This document shows, piece after piece, positions 50,259-59,691 of a stretch of DNA of 59,691 nucleotides. The stretch covers positions 1 through 59,691 of the forward strand of contig CAJTLI010000017.1 of NCBI GenBank assembly GCA_910577525.1. The letters are read 5' to 3'. Source of the DNA: an uncultured Oscillospiraceae bacterium. GTDB lineage: Bacteria > Bacillota > Clostridia > Oscillospirales > Oscillospiraceae. Position 1 is the stretch's first letter; each line of letters starts with the position of its first letter. Under the pieces are notes generated by a model that worked only from the letters and a program-made list of their open reading frames with translations, was not told the origin of the DNA and did not search any database. Position numbers and translations under genes: made by a program.

Positions 50259-52120
50259 ACCGTTTTTTCTAAATAAATCATCAGGGCGGTGACGTCCGCC
50301 GGGGACACGCCGGACACCCGGCTGGCCTGACCCAAATTCAGCGGCCTGATTTTGTCCAGCTTCTGCCGGGCCTCCAGCCGCAGGCCCTGGATGGACAGAT
50401 AATCCACATCAGGGGGGAGGGGACGGTCCTCCAGCTTCCGCAGCTCCTCCACCTGCCGGTTCTGGCGGTCGATGTAGCCCTGGTATTTCACGGAGATCTC
50501 CACCTGTTCCGCCACCGATTGGGGCAGCTCCGGGCGGGCGGGGCCGAAGGGGGCCAAATCGGCATAGCTCAGCCGGGGGCGGCGGAGCAGGTCGATGAGC
50601 CGGGCCCCGTGGGGGCAGGGGGGCTCGCCCTTCTCCTCCAACAGCTTGTCCAGCGCGGGGGAGGGGGCCGCGCCGGTGTGCTCCAGGCGCTTGATCTCCC
50701 GGTCCACGGCGGCGTATTTTTCCTCAATGCGGGCCAGCCGCTCATCGCTCACCAGCCCCGCCCGGTGTCCGTAAGCGGCCAGCCGCCGGTCGGCGTTGTC
50801 CTGCCGGTGGATCAGCCGGTACTCCGTCCGGGAGGTCATCATCCGGTAGGGCTCGTTGGTCCCTTTCGTCACCAGATCGTCGATGAGCACCCCGATATAG
50901 CCGTCCCCCCGGCTCAGAATCAGGGGCGGTTCCCCCTTGAGCTTCAGGGCGGCGTTGACCCCCGCCACCAGCCCCTGGGCGGCGGCCTCCTCGTAGCCCG
51001 AGGAGCCGTTGAACTGCCCCGCCCCGTACAGGCCGGGGACTTTTTTGCACTCCAGGGTGGGCAGCAATTCCGTGGGGTCCACGCAGTCGTACTCGATGGC
51101 ATAGGCGCACCGGGTCATCTCCGCCCGTTCCAGGCCGGGGATGGTGTGGAGCATTTTTACCTGCACCTCCTCCGGCAGGGAGGAGGAGAACCCCTGGATA
51201 TACAGCTCCTCGGTGTTGAGGCCCATGGGCTCGATGAACAGCTGGTGCCGGGGCTTGTCGGAGAACCGCACCACCTTGTCCTCGATGGAGGGGCAGTACC
51301 TTGGTCCCACCCCCTCGATGACCCCGGAGAACAGGGGGGAGCGGTGAAGATTGTCCCGGATCACCTGATGGGTGGCCTCGTTGGTGTAGGTGAGGTAGCA
51401 CACCGCCCGGTTTTCCGGCGGGGCCTCCGTCTCGAAGGAAAAGGGCGCGGGGGTCTCGTCCCCCGGCTGTACCTCCATTTTGGAGAAGTCCACGCTGCGG
51501 CGGTTGACCCTGGGGGGCGTGCCCGTCTTGAACCGGCGGAGCTCCAGCCCCAGCCCCACCAGGCACTGGGTCAGAGGCAGGGCCGCCGCCATGCCGTCGG
51601 GGCCGGAGTCCCGGGTGACTTCGCCCACAATGGTGCGGCCCCCCAGATAGGTGCCGGTGGCAACCACCACGGCCTTCACGGCATAGACGGCCCCGGCGGC
51701 GGTGGCTACGGCGGACACCGCGCCCTGTTCCGTCAGGATTTCCGTCACCTCCGCCTGTTTGATCCACAAATTCTCTTGCAGCTCCAGGGTGTGCTTCATC
51801 ACCTCCTGGTACCGGCGGCGGTCCGCCTGGGCCCGGAGAGACCACACAGCGGGACCCTTGCCCCGGTTCAGCATCCGGTACTGGATGCAGGCCCGGTCGG
51901 CGGCGCGGGCCATCTCGCCCCCCAGGGCGTCGATCTCCCGGACCAGGTGGCCCTTGCCGGTGCCGCCCACGGCGGGGTTGCAGGGCATATTGCCCACCGC
52001 GTCCAGATTGATCGTAAAGCACAGGGTTTTCAGCCCCATCCGGGCGGCGGCCAGGGCGGCCTCAATGCCCGCGTGGCCCGCGCCGATGACGGCAATATCA
52101 TACTGTCCCGCGCTGTACAT
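50255..52120 (-). CDS. mnmG: tRNA uridine-5-carboxymethylaminomethyl modification enzyme MnmG
   Basis: 621 aa from ATG at 52120 (AAGGAGGTCACGCG before it). FAD loop VIGAGHAGIEAALAAARMGL, CNPAVGGTGKGHLVREIDAL, ATGTYLGGRTIVGE, the second FAD segment GLYGAGQFNGSSGYEEAAAQ and the C-terminal GIDL-type helical domain are complete. With MnmE it installs cmnm5U34. In most Firmicutes it follows jag-mnmE; here the segment between jag and mnmG holds other genes and no mnmE. Confidence 0.97.
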   Translation of the reverse strand: MYSAGQYDIAVIGAGHAGIEAALAAARMGLKTLCFTINLDAVGNMPCNPAVGGTGKGHLVREIDALGGEMARAADRACIQYRMLNRGKGPAVWSLRAQADRRRYQEVMKHTLELQENLWIKQAEVTEILTEQGAVSAVATAAGAVYAVKAVVVATGTYLGGRTIVGEVTRDSGPDGMAAALPLTQCLVGLGLELRRFKTGTPPRVNRRSVDFSKMEVQPGDETPAPFSFETEAPPENRAVCYLTYTNEATHQVIRDNLHRSPLFSGVIEGVGPRYCPSIEDKVVRFSDKPRHQLFIEPMGLNTEELYIQGFSSSLPEEVQVKMLHTIPGLERAEMTRCAYAIEYDCVDPTELLPTLECKKVPGLYGAGQFNGSSGYEEAAAQGLVAGVNAALKLKGEPPLILSRGDGYIGVLIDDLVTKGTNEPYRMMTSRTEYRLIHRQDNADRRLAAYGHRAGLVSDERLARIEEKYAAVDREIKRLEHTGAAPSPALDKLLEEKGEPPCPHGARLIDLLRRPRLSYADLAPFGPARPELPQSVAEQVEISVKYQGYIDRQNRQVEELRKLEDRPLPPDVDYLSIQGLRLEARQKLDKIRPLNLGQASRVSGVSPADVTALMIYLEKTV

Positions 52121-52186
52121 CGCGTGACCTCCTTGCTTGCCCCTGCCGGGGCGGGTTCCCTTTGCAGGGGTCGCCCTGCCGGGGGC

Positions 52187-52321
52187 GTTCCTTTCTGCTT
52201 GTGCAGAAAGGAACCGAAAGACACACTTAAGGGGGACGCCCGCCCCGAGAGGACTATGGTCCCAAGGGCGGACCATGTCCTCAAGGCGGGCCCCCCTTAA
52301 GAATCCCCCGGTTTACGGGGG
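52187..52321 (+). repeat. Three-hairpin palindromic element (copy B)
   Basis: Hairpin 1 (52187-52214) GTTCCTTTCTGC/GCAGAAAGGAAC around TTGT. Hairpin 2 (52226-52301) opens CTTAAGGGGG, closes CCCCCTTAAG, inner stem GGAC.ATGGTCC/GGACCATGTCC. Hairpin 3 (52305-52321) CCCCCG/CGGGGG around GTTTA. The 76-nt hairpin 2 matches copy C at 74 of 76 positions. Weaker similarity to copy A's downstream part extends to about 52370 (ACGGCTACAGCGGGT). The rest of 52121-52478 has no gene. Confidence 0.85.
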
Positions 52322-52478
52322 CCATCCGCGCGGCGTAGGCGGTCGATACGGCTACAGCGGGTCGAATTGGTTTCCCTTCGATGGCCCGGCCCACACCGGG
52401 CCTGCGTTTCTCCTGTGCTTTCCCCGCCGGGCGTTTCAGTCCACAGCGCCTCCGGGGCCGCGCACACGAAATGGAACT

Positions 52479-52691
52479 CTATTTTAACTCGTCCGTCCGG
52501 CCCAGGAGATAATCAAGGCTAACGTCAAGAAGATCTGCTAGTGCTATTAGAGTTTCATAGTCAGGACGGCGCTGCCCGCCCTCGTAATTTTGATAAGAAC
52601 GTGCGCCTATTTGCAGGTGTTCCGCAACTTCACGCTGTTTTAATCCCTTTCTCTCACGGGCTTCTTTCAAACGTTTTGTAAAAGGAACCAT
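52479..52691 (-). CDS. Small XRE-family HTH regulator (module 3)
   Basis: 70 aa from ATG at 52691 (AAGAGGTTTAGGTAAA before it). A lone Cro/C1 HTH: LKEARERKGLKQREVAEHLQ, IGARSYQNYEGGQRRPDYET and LLDVSLDYLLGRTDELK. Divergent from a truncated gene relic over TTGACA-17-TATAAT and the dyad GGGTGTAT..ATACACCC. It lies between two inverted copies of the three-hairpin element. Confidence 0.85.
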   Translation of the reverse strand: MVPFTKRLKEARERKGLKQREVAEHLQIGARSYQNYEGGQRRPDYETLIALADLLDVSLDYLLGRTDELK

Positions 52692-52705
52692 TTTACCTAA
52701 ACCTC

Positions 52706-52740
52706 TTGACACGCACGATTTGGGTGTATATAATACACCC
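52706..52740 (+). promoter_or_regulatory. Consensus promoter and operator of module 3
   Basis: TTGACA at 52706-52711, 17 bp, TATAAT at 52729-52734. The dyad GGGTGTAT-ATA-ATACACCC (52722-52740) covers the -10. The promoter still looks functional although the gene behind it is truncated. Confidence 0.8.
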
Positions 52741-52769
52741 ATACTGTACGTAAATCTTTTTTAATTGGA

Positions 52770-52832
52770 GAGCTGCGGGAGCGGGCGTATTTTCAGGCTG
52801 GGTTCCGGGTGGCGCTGGAGCTGGTCCGGTAA
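52770..52832 (+). pseudogene. Truncated relic of the module 3 partner gene
   Basis: Directly after the promoter region the frame from 52770 reads ELRERAYFQAGFRVALELVR then stop. This is like the C-terminal helix of the module 2 partner and of DUF6809-type proteins (recalled). The N-terminal coding part is missing, so about 60 codons were lost between operator and relic. Beyond it, up to 53000, nothing recognisable. Confidence 0.55.
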
Positions 52833-52999
52833 CGCACCCAATCTGCCCCCGGCGGCGGCACCAGACACCCAGGCGCAGATTATCGTGGACGCCGCCCACG
52901 CTCAATATCCGCACACTCAGCGGCAGCGGCGCCAGGGGTTCCCGCGTCCCTATCCGCTCCGCGCCGGAAGGGTCCGCGTAAACCGTCCGTACCGGGCGT

Positions 53000-53132
53000 C
53001 CCCCGCGCTGGGGGATTCTTAAGGGGGGCCCGCCTTGAGGACATGGTCCGCCCTTGGGACCATTGTCCTCTCGGGGCGGGCATCCCCCTTAAGCGTCCTT
53101 TTGGCTCCTTTTCCCACGTGGGAAAAGGAACC
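53000..53132 (-). repeat. Three-hairpin palindromic element (copy C, inverted)
   Basis: On the minus strand: hairpin 1 GGTTCCTTTTCCCAC/GTGGGAAAAGGAGCC (53132-53103), hairpin 2 CTTAAGGGGG...CCCCCTTAAG (53093-53018), hairpin 3 CCCCC/GGGGG around AGCGC (53014-53000). It faces copy B; the two enclose module 3. Confidence 0.85.
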
Positions 53133-53151
53133 CGCCGGAGGCCCGACGGCC

Positions 53152-54025
53152 TCACCCTTTCCTAAGGGTGACGATCGCCAGCTCCGGGCGGTTGAACAGC
53201 CGGAACCCCCGAAAGGGGACGGTGTTGTTTCCCAGCCCCCGGGAGACGAACAGGGTGCTTTTCCCCACGGTGTACACCCCCGCCGTCCAGGGTGGGAAAA
53301 GCCGCCGGTCGGTGCCCACCAGCCCGCCCATAAAGGGCAGGCGGACAATTCCGCCGTGGCCGTGCCCGGACAGGATAAAGTCATATCCGGCGTTGGCATA
53401 CTGGCCGAAATGATCGTTCCGGTGGGCCAGCAGGGCGGTGAACAGGCCGGGATTCTCCTTCTGAATCTTGGCGTACAGCTCCTCCGGGGTGGTCTGGTCC
53501 GCGTAGCCGTTGGGGTCGTCCACCCCGGCCAGCACGATCCGCGCCCCGTTGCGTTCCAGCACCTCATATTGATTGGACAGCACCTTCACCCCGCACTGGG
53601 TGAGGACGCTTTTCAGCGCCTTCACCGCCCCGGTGCCCCCCTGGGTGGCCCACTCGTGGTTGCCCGTGACGTAGTACGTGGGCGCGATGGCCGCCAGCCC
53701 CTGGGCCAGGGCGGGGACCATGGCAAGCTGGCTCTCCTGGTCGATGAGGTCCCCCGTAACCACAATGAGGCCGGGGTTCTGCTCCCGAACCAGGCGCAGA
53801 AGGTCCTCGTTCCCCGGTCCGTACTCGTGGCCGTGGAGGTCGGACAGGTGGGCGATGGTATATCCGTCAAAGCCTGAGGGCAGGCCGTCCAGTGCCACCT
53901 CTGTGCGGGTGGCCTGGAGGCCCCAGCACTGCCACCGGAACCAGAGCGGGCCCCCGACTGCGAAAACCAGCAGGGCGGTGAGCCACCGCAGGGGATGGCG
54001 CTTTTTTCGGGGACGGCGCTCCCGG

Positions 54026-54039
<14 letters not shown>
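53152..54039 (-). CDS. Membrane-anchored metallophosphoesterase (YaeI-like)
   Basis: 295 aa. A basic N-terminus and one membrane helix (LRWLTALLVFAVGGPLWF), then the calcineurin-like site: LSDLHGHEYGPG, VVTGDLIDQE, VTGNHEWA, HRNDHF, and SGHGHGG. YaeI-type enzymes hydrolyse phosphodiesters of UDP-sugars or lipids at the membrane. The start overlaps the DEAD helicase end by 14 bp, so the two are translationally linked. Substrate unknown. Confidence 0.88.
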
Positions 54040-55951
<1,912 letters not shown>

Positions 55952-55971
55952 AAACCTTTCTACGTCCTATT

Positions 55972-56487
55972 CTATTCTGGATTCGCTTTGTAAGCGGCCA
56001 GAGCTCGTTTGACTGATTCCACCGTTCCCGCCAGGCTCTGGCCTCCGGTTGGGACGGTGATGTGGGCGCATTTCTCGTACAGCGGAACCCGGTACCGGTA
56101 CACATCGGCCAGAGTCTGGCCGGGGGAGAGGGCGATGCCCCGGGAGGCCTGGTTGTGGATGCGCCCCTCCACCTCCGCCAGGGACAGCTGGAGGTAGACC
56201 ACCGTGCCAAGCCGCCGCATGTGGGCGATGGACTCCTCCCGGCACACGCAGCTCCCTCCGGGGGCCGCCACGGTCCCCCGGCAGTCCAGGGCGCAGATGG
56301 CGTCCCGCTCCAAATCCAGAAACCGCTCCACGCCCCGGCTGTCAATCAGCTCCTGGAGCAGGGCCCCCTCCCGCTCCTGTATGACCAGATCCACGTCCAC
56401 AAAGCGCAGGCCCAGGGCCTTGGCCAGCACCACGCCCACGGTGCTCTTCCCCGACCCCGGCATTCCGATGAGGATAATGTTGTCCAC
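55972..56487 (-). CDS. aroK: Shikimate kinase
   Basis: 171 aa. Walker A IILIGMPGSGKSTVGVVLAK, shikimate-binding FVDVDLVIQEREG and ERFLDLERDAI, then VAAPGGSCV where other members have a GGG run, a mild variation. It phosphorylates shikimate in the chorismate route. No other aro gene is adjacent. A promoter lies at 56543-56571; the ribosome site is weak. Confidence 0.88.
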   Translation of the reverse strand: MDNIILIGMPGSGKSTVGVVLAKALGLRFVDVDLVIQEREGALLQELIDSRGVERFLDLERDAICALDCRGTVAAPGGSCVCREESIAHMRRLGTVVYLQLSLAEVEGRIHNQASRGIALSPGQTLADVYRYRVPLYEKCAHITVPTGGQSLAGTVESVKRALAAYKANPE

Positions 56488-56542
56488 GCCCGCGCCACCT
56501 CCGCCGTGGTTTCCAAAATAAGGAATTCCACGTAATCATAAT

Positions 56543-56571
56543 ATTATACCAGAAAAAAGCGGATGTAGCAA
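56543..56571 (-). promoter_or_regulatory. aroK promoter
   Basis: TTGCTA (56571-56566), 17 bp, TATAAT (56548-56543), with an extended TGG before the -10. Confidence 0.8.
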
Positions 56572-56618
56572 GGCATGATTCCCCGGGCCGCACAAATTCA
56601 GGCCGTTGCCGGCGCCTC

Positions 56619-58142
56619 CTAGACCCTGTCCCGGGCAAGCCCGCCCTGAAACGCGGCGGCCCTCCTCTTGTTTTCGGAGATCTTGTCCCAGCCGTCCAGG
56701 TACTCTCTGGCATACTTGGGGTTGTTCAGCCGGAGGATTTTCCCGCCCTCAAAATCCACCAGCTTGGTGATTCCCCCCGCCCCCAGAGACAGCACCGATT
56801 GCAGCTCCTCCATCATCACGATGTTATAGGCGCACACCGCCTCCGGCTTTGTCCAGCCCACGTTTTCAAAGGAGCCGGACATATACTTCTGCCGGTAGAG
56901 GTAATAGGGGGCATAGCCCGCCCCCCGCAGCCGGTCCGAGGCCAGATTGAGCATGGCCTCCACCGTCTCCGGGGCGGGCAGGTCCCCGCCCTCCTCCATG
57001 AGCCGGGCGCCCTTTTTCAGCGCCAGGGTGTGGACAGTGATATTGGCCGGGCCCATGGCCAGCACCCGGTCCAGGGTGCGCCCAAAGCCCTCCAGCGTGT
57101 CGGCGGGGAGGCCCGCGATGAGGTCCATGTTCACCAGCCCGCCGAAGTGCCGGTCCGCCAGCCCCATGGCCTCCGTAATCTGGGCGGCGGTGTGGGCCCG
57201 GCCCATGGCCCGGAGAACGTGGTCCTCCATGGTCTGGGGATTGATGGAGATGCGGCGGACGCCGTGATTTCTCAGAACCTCCAGCTTGTCCGGCGTGATG
57301 GTGTCCGGCCTCCCCGCCTCCACGGTGAACTCGGAACACCCCTCCATGGGAAGGAAGCGCTCCACGGCGGACAGCACCTGGTCCAGCTGCGGCCCGCTCA
57401 GGGTGGTGGGGGTGCCGCCCCCCATGTAGGCGCAGGAGATGTGGAGGCCCTCCGCCTTGAGCAGCTTCCCGGCCAGCTCGATCTCCCTGCAAAGGGCGTC
57501 CACATAGGGCTCCACCAGCCCCAGGGAGCCCTTCACGTCGGCGGAGATAAAGGAGCAGTAGGCGCACCGGGTGGGGCAGAAGGGGACACCGAGATACAGC
57601 GCCATTCCGTCCTCCGCCAGCCCCTTTTTCACCTCCAGCGCCGCCCGGGCGCACTCCGCCGCCAGTGCCGCCCGGGACGGGGACACGTGATACTCCCTGA
57701 CCAGCTCCCGCTCCGCCTGCCTGGCCGTTTTTCCCGCCAGCATGGCCTTTGTGGGCAGCTTCACAGGCCGCACCCCGGTCAGCGACCCCCAGGGCAGCTC
57801 GTACCCCAGCAGGGCGGTCCCCGCCTGATAGAACGCCTGCTTCAGGGCATGGGACACTGTGTGGTAGACTTGCTCCCCGGGCTCGTCCAGCTTGTCCGCC
57901 GGGAAGCGGGCCACGCCGTTCCGGCACTGGCCCCCCCGCTTCACCAGCACGCTGATACTGGCCTTGGCCCGCCCCCGGCTCAGGCCGATGAGGACGCCCT
58001 GACCGCCGCCCATGTCCGGGGGCATTGTGTCCGGGTACTCCGGCTTCTCGCCGGGGAACAGGGTCAGCAGCATCTGCTCGGTGGGAAAGCGGTACTTCTC
58101 CGGGCTCCAGGGCCAGTTGTGTTGGGCGAACCAGATCTTCAT
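56619..58142 (-). CDS. hemZ: Coproporphyrinogen III dehydrogenase-like radical SAM protein HemZ
   Basis: 507 aa. An N-terminal domain of about 160 residues (as in HemZ, absent from HemN) precedes the radical SAM core with CPTRCAYCSF (CxxxCxYC; about 190), YMGGGTPTTLSGPQLDQVLS and VEAGRPDTIT. It is the oxygen-independent coproporphyrinogen oxidase-like protein typical of Clostridia and Bacilli. Start at 58142 is 1 bp from the preceding MBL gene, an operon link. The heme role is inferred from homology; few heme genes are in view. Confidence 0.92.
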   Translation of the reverse strand: MKIWFAQHNWPWSPEKYRFPTEQMLLTLFPGEKPEYPDTMPPDMGGGQGVLIGLSRGRAKASISVLVKRGGQCRNGVARFPADKLDEPGEQVYHTVSHALKQAFYQAGTALLGYELPWGSLTGVRPVKLPTKAMLAGKTARQAERELVREYHVSPSRAALAAECARAALEVKKGLAEDGMALYLGVPFCPTRCAYCSFISADVKGSLGLVEPYVDALCREIELAGKLLKAEGLHISCAYMGGGTPTTLSGPQLDQVLSAVERFLPMEGCSEFTVEAGRPDTITPDKLEVLRNHGVRRISINPQTMEDHVLRAMGRAHTAAQITEAMGLADRHFGGLVNMDLIAGLPADTLEGFGRTLDRVLAMGPANITVHTLALKKGARLMEEGGDLPAPETVEAMLNLASDRLRGAGYAPYYLYRQKYMSGSFENVGWTKPEAVCAYNIVMMEELQSVLSLGAGGITKLVDFEGGKILRLNNPKYAREYLDGWDKISENKRRAAAFQGGLARDRV

Positions 58143-58143
58143 G

Positions 58144-58773
58144 TCAGCGGCCCATGGCGGCCCGGAGGCAGTAGTTGGTCTGCCGCTCCCGCTCCAGGGT
58201 GGAGCGGCCCTCGTGGCCGGGGAGCACCTGGTAGTCCCCCTCCAGCTCCCCCAGCCGCTTGAGGGACCGCATCATGGCCTCCTCGTCGCCGCCGTCAAAG
58301 TCGGTGCGGCCCATGGAGCCCTCGAACAGGGTGTCCCCGGTGAACAGCACGTCCCCCGAGCGCAGGGTGACGGAGCCGGGGGTGTGGCCGGGGGTCTCCA
58401 GCACCTCGATTTTGATGCCGTCCACCTCCACCACGTCCCCCTCTTTGTAGGGGGTGATGTCCCCGAAGGAGCGGACGGTGGGAAAGGTCTGGCCAAATTT
58501 GTCGGTGGTATCCCCCTCCCCCCAGTCGGCGGGGTGGCAGTAGACCGGCAGGTCCGGCCACTCCTCCCGGAGGCCGGGGATGCCCAGAATGTGGTCGAAG
58601 TGGCCGTGGGTGAGAAGGACGGCTTCCGCCTCCAGCCCCTTGTCCACCAGCCAGCGGGCCACCTGCTCCCCTTGGTCGCCGGGGTCCACGATCCCGCATT
58701 TGTACCCGCCCTCTTTGCGGAAAATATAGCAGTTGGTGCCGATCTGGCCCAGACGCAGAACGCTGATTTCCAT
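58144..58773 (-). CDS. MBL-fold hydrolase (glyoxalase II-like)
   Basis: 209 aa. Metal site LLTHGHFDHILG (HxHxDH), then TPGHTPGSVTLR and GDTLFEGSMGRTDFDGGDEE and the late VLPGHEGRSTLERE. It is a hydroxyacylglutathione-hydrolase-like thioesterase; Clostridia lack glutathione, so the substrate is probably another thioester or glyoxal adduct. It directly precedes hemZ. AACGAGGTGTTTTT precedes the ATG. Confidence 0.9.
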   Translation of the reverse strand: MEISVLRLGQIGTNCYIFRKEGGYKCGIVDPGDQGEQVARWLVDKGLEAEAVLLTHGHFDHILGIPGLREEWPDLPVYCHPADWGEGDTTDKFGQTFPTVRSFGDITPYKEGDVVEVDGIKIEVLETPGHTPGSVTLRSGDVLFTGDTLFEGSMGRTDFDGGDEEAMMRSLKRLGELEGDYQVLPGHEGRSTLERERQTNYCLRAAMGR

Positions 58774-58790
58774 AAAAACACCTCGTTCTT

Positions 58791-58988
58791 TTATTTTGCA
58801 AGCTCACGTTCAATCAGATAACCGGCAATTTCAAAGGCTTTGATCCGCCTTTTTGCCAATGTAATCTGAGATCTGTACTTTTCTCTGTTTTCCTTGGACT
58901 CAAAGGTTCTGACCACCTCCCGCAGCTTATGCAGGGTGGAATCAATCTGCCGTTTTGCTTCTCTCAACTCATCCTTTGAAAACTCCAT
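58791..58988 (-). CDS. Small helical protein, unknown
   Basis: 65 aa, all alpha-helical, with heptad-like KRQIDSTLHKLREVVRTFES and KRRIKAFEIAGYLIERELAK. GGAAAGGGAGAGC precedes the ATG. The length and charge pattern are those of small coiled-coil proteins. More AT-rich than its neighbours. It is 17 bp upstream of the MBL gene and may be its operon leader. No family recognised. Confidence 0.65.
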   Translation of the reverse strand: MEFSKDELREAKRQIDSTLHKLREVVRTFESKENREKYRSQITLAKRRIKAFEIAGYLIERELAK

Positions 58989-59047
58989 GCTCTCCCTTTC
59001 CGGTTTGAAAAATCCCCGGCGTCCGGAACGCTGCTTTGTGAAACCGT

Positions 59048-59096
59048 GCAGGGGCGGCCGTCAGCCGCCCACAGGCGCATAATATGCGCCCCTACA
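59048..59096. repeat. GGGGCGG-type palindromic repeat pair (copy 4)
   Basis: GGGGCGGCCGTCAGCCGCCC and AGGCGCATAATATGCGCCCC lie 2 bp apart between the jag gene and the small helical-protein gene. The stem sequences differ from the other copies at paired positions. Confidence 0.75.
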
Positions 59097-59138
59097 AAAG
59101 GTTTCTTATCTCAGCGCTCCGGACGCCGGGGGCTTTTC

Positions 59139-59690
59139 TCACATTTTGTTGGGGTCGTAGGCCACCACCGTCCGGCGGTTGGGCTCGGTGCCGGTGGAGA
59201 AGGTGGACACGCCGGGGTAATCCTGGAGCGCGGTGTGGATCACGTGGCGCTCGTAGGCGTTCATGGCCTCCAGGGTGATGTTCCGGCGGTATTTCACCAC
59301 CTTGCCCGCCGTCTTGCGGGCCAGGCGGTTCAGGGACTCCTCCCGGCGGGCGCGGTAGCCCTCGGCGTCCACGTGGATGCGCACCCGGTGGCTGCGGCCC
59401 TTGTTGACGGCGTAGCCGGTGAGCTGCTGGATGGCGTCCAGGGTCTCCCCCCGGTGGCCGATGAGGGCGCCCATGTTCTCCCCCTCCAGCACCACCTGAT
59501 AGGTGTCGCCGTCCCGGGTGACAACGGGCCTGGCCTCCACGCCCATGTGCTGGAACAGCCCGGTCTGGAATTTGACGATGGCGGCGGCCACGTCGTCCTC
59601 CGCCGGTTCACCCTTGGGGGCGGCGGGCTTTGCCTGGACAGGGGAAGGCTTCGGCGCAGGCGCTGGTTTTTCCGCCTTGGGCGCGGGGCG
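59139..59690 (-). CDS. jag: SpoIIIJ-associated RNA-binding protein Jag (C-terminal part)
   Basis: 183 residues are visible; the frame stays open to the window edge, so the N-terminus (Jag-N) is outside. The visible start is a Pro/Ala/Lys-rich linker (RPAPKAEKPAPAPKPSPVQA), then the KH domain GENMGALIGHRGETLDAIQQ and R3H domain RRNITLEAMNAYERHVIHTA with the R-x-x-x-H motif. A GTG at 59591 would give a short version lacking the Jag-N domain and is not preferred. It usually follows yidC/spoIIIJ. RNA-binding; roles in sporulation and translation-linked control. Confidence 0.93.
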   Translation of the reverse strand, partial: RPAPKAEKPAPAPKPSPVQAKPAAPKGEPAEDDVAAAIVKFQTGLFQHMGVEARPVVTRDGDTYQVVLEGENMGALIGHRGETLDAIQQLTGYAVNKGRSHRVRIHVDAEGYRARREESLNRLARKTAGKVVKYRRNITLEAMNAYERHVIHTALQDYPGVSTFSTGTEPNRRTVVAYDPNKM

Positions 59691-59691
59691 G

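Noticed and set aside
52120..52276. N-terminal extension of mnmG by 52 codons
   Set aside because: The extension lies in repeat DNA, while AAGGAGGTCACGCG sits right before the family-length start.

Overview
The window is a GC-rich chromosomal segment of an anaerobic low-copy-repeat Firmicute. The best fit is class Clostridia, family Oscillospiraceae (Flavonifractor/Lawsonibacter/Intestinimonas-like); this is inferred from gene content, not from a database search. Pointers are NfnA-NfnB (ferredoxin:NADP electron bifurcation), HemZ, SepF/DivIVA, the Prp protease beside an L27 with a cleavable N-terminal extension, MurT/GatD, ECF-type ThiT under a TPP riboswitch, an isoleucine-type T-box, and classical TTGACA-17-TATAAT promoters with strong AGGAGG ribosome sites. 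No complete mobile element, rRNA, tRNA or CRISPR array was seen.

Layout. 1-4.0 kb: a lipoprotein fragment, pgeF and secA on the minus strand. 4.2-6.7 kb: a metallophosphoesterase and a membrane-anchored polysaccharide deacetylase. 7-10.8 kb: rpsO, a small membrane protein, pnp and a GNAT enzyme. 10.8-16.6 kb is accessory: a palindromic repeat, a divergent XRE/ribbon-helix-helix pair, a hexapeptide acetyltransferase, a BlaI/M56 (BlaR-like) sensor pair, a decayed secreted-protein gene, and ldh. 16.6-21.2 kb (minus): rluD-type pseudouridine synthase, lspA, two accessory genes, then nfnB-nfnA with a duplicated nfnB 3' end. 22-27.7 kb: a PilZ protein, miaA-hfq, and a HlyD-like/yggS/sepF/divIVA division cluster. 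27.7-29.3 kb (minus): a HAD phosphatase and riboswitch-controlled thiT. 29.6-35.9 kb: an M23/LysM/G5 peptidase, rplU-prp-rpmA, acetyltransferases, a flavodoxin and obgE. 35.9-38.7 kb (minus): Uma2, a GNAT-like protein and a CLC transporter. 39-40 kb: gap. 40.1-59.7 kb, mostly minus: ileS with a displaced T-box, an ATP-grasp protein, prmA, an XRE regulator, gatD-murT, an effector-binding protein, an AAC(6')-like gene, mnmG, an XRE relic module, a metallophosphoesterase, a DEAD helicase, aroK, hemZ, an MBL hydrolase and a partial jag (KH-R3H).

The most unusual content lies between the genes. Three families of palindromic repeats recur. (i) A three-hairpin element with full copies near 10.9, 52.2 and 53.1 kb and a truncated copy at 16.3 kb; paired positions differ between copies but pairing is kept. 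(ii) A GGGGCGG-n-CCGCCC REP-like palindrome, including three tandem 75-bp units upstream of ileS. (iii) A GGAGCGGAGCGA-[variable hairpin]-GAGTCGCAGCGAA element at five sites. Three tiny XRE regulators, each divergent from a short or broken partner gene across a consensus promoter and a palindromic operator, sit next to these repeats. One such module has landed between a T-box leader and ileS. Other points of interest are a GatD without its catalytic Cys/His, a CLC protein with a GTNQI filter-region sequence, and a long perfect-looking stem-loop upstream of pnp.
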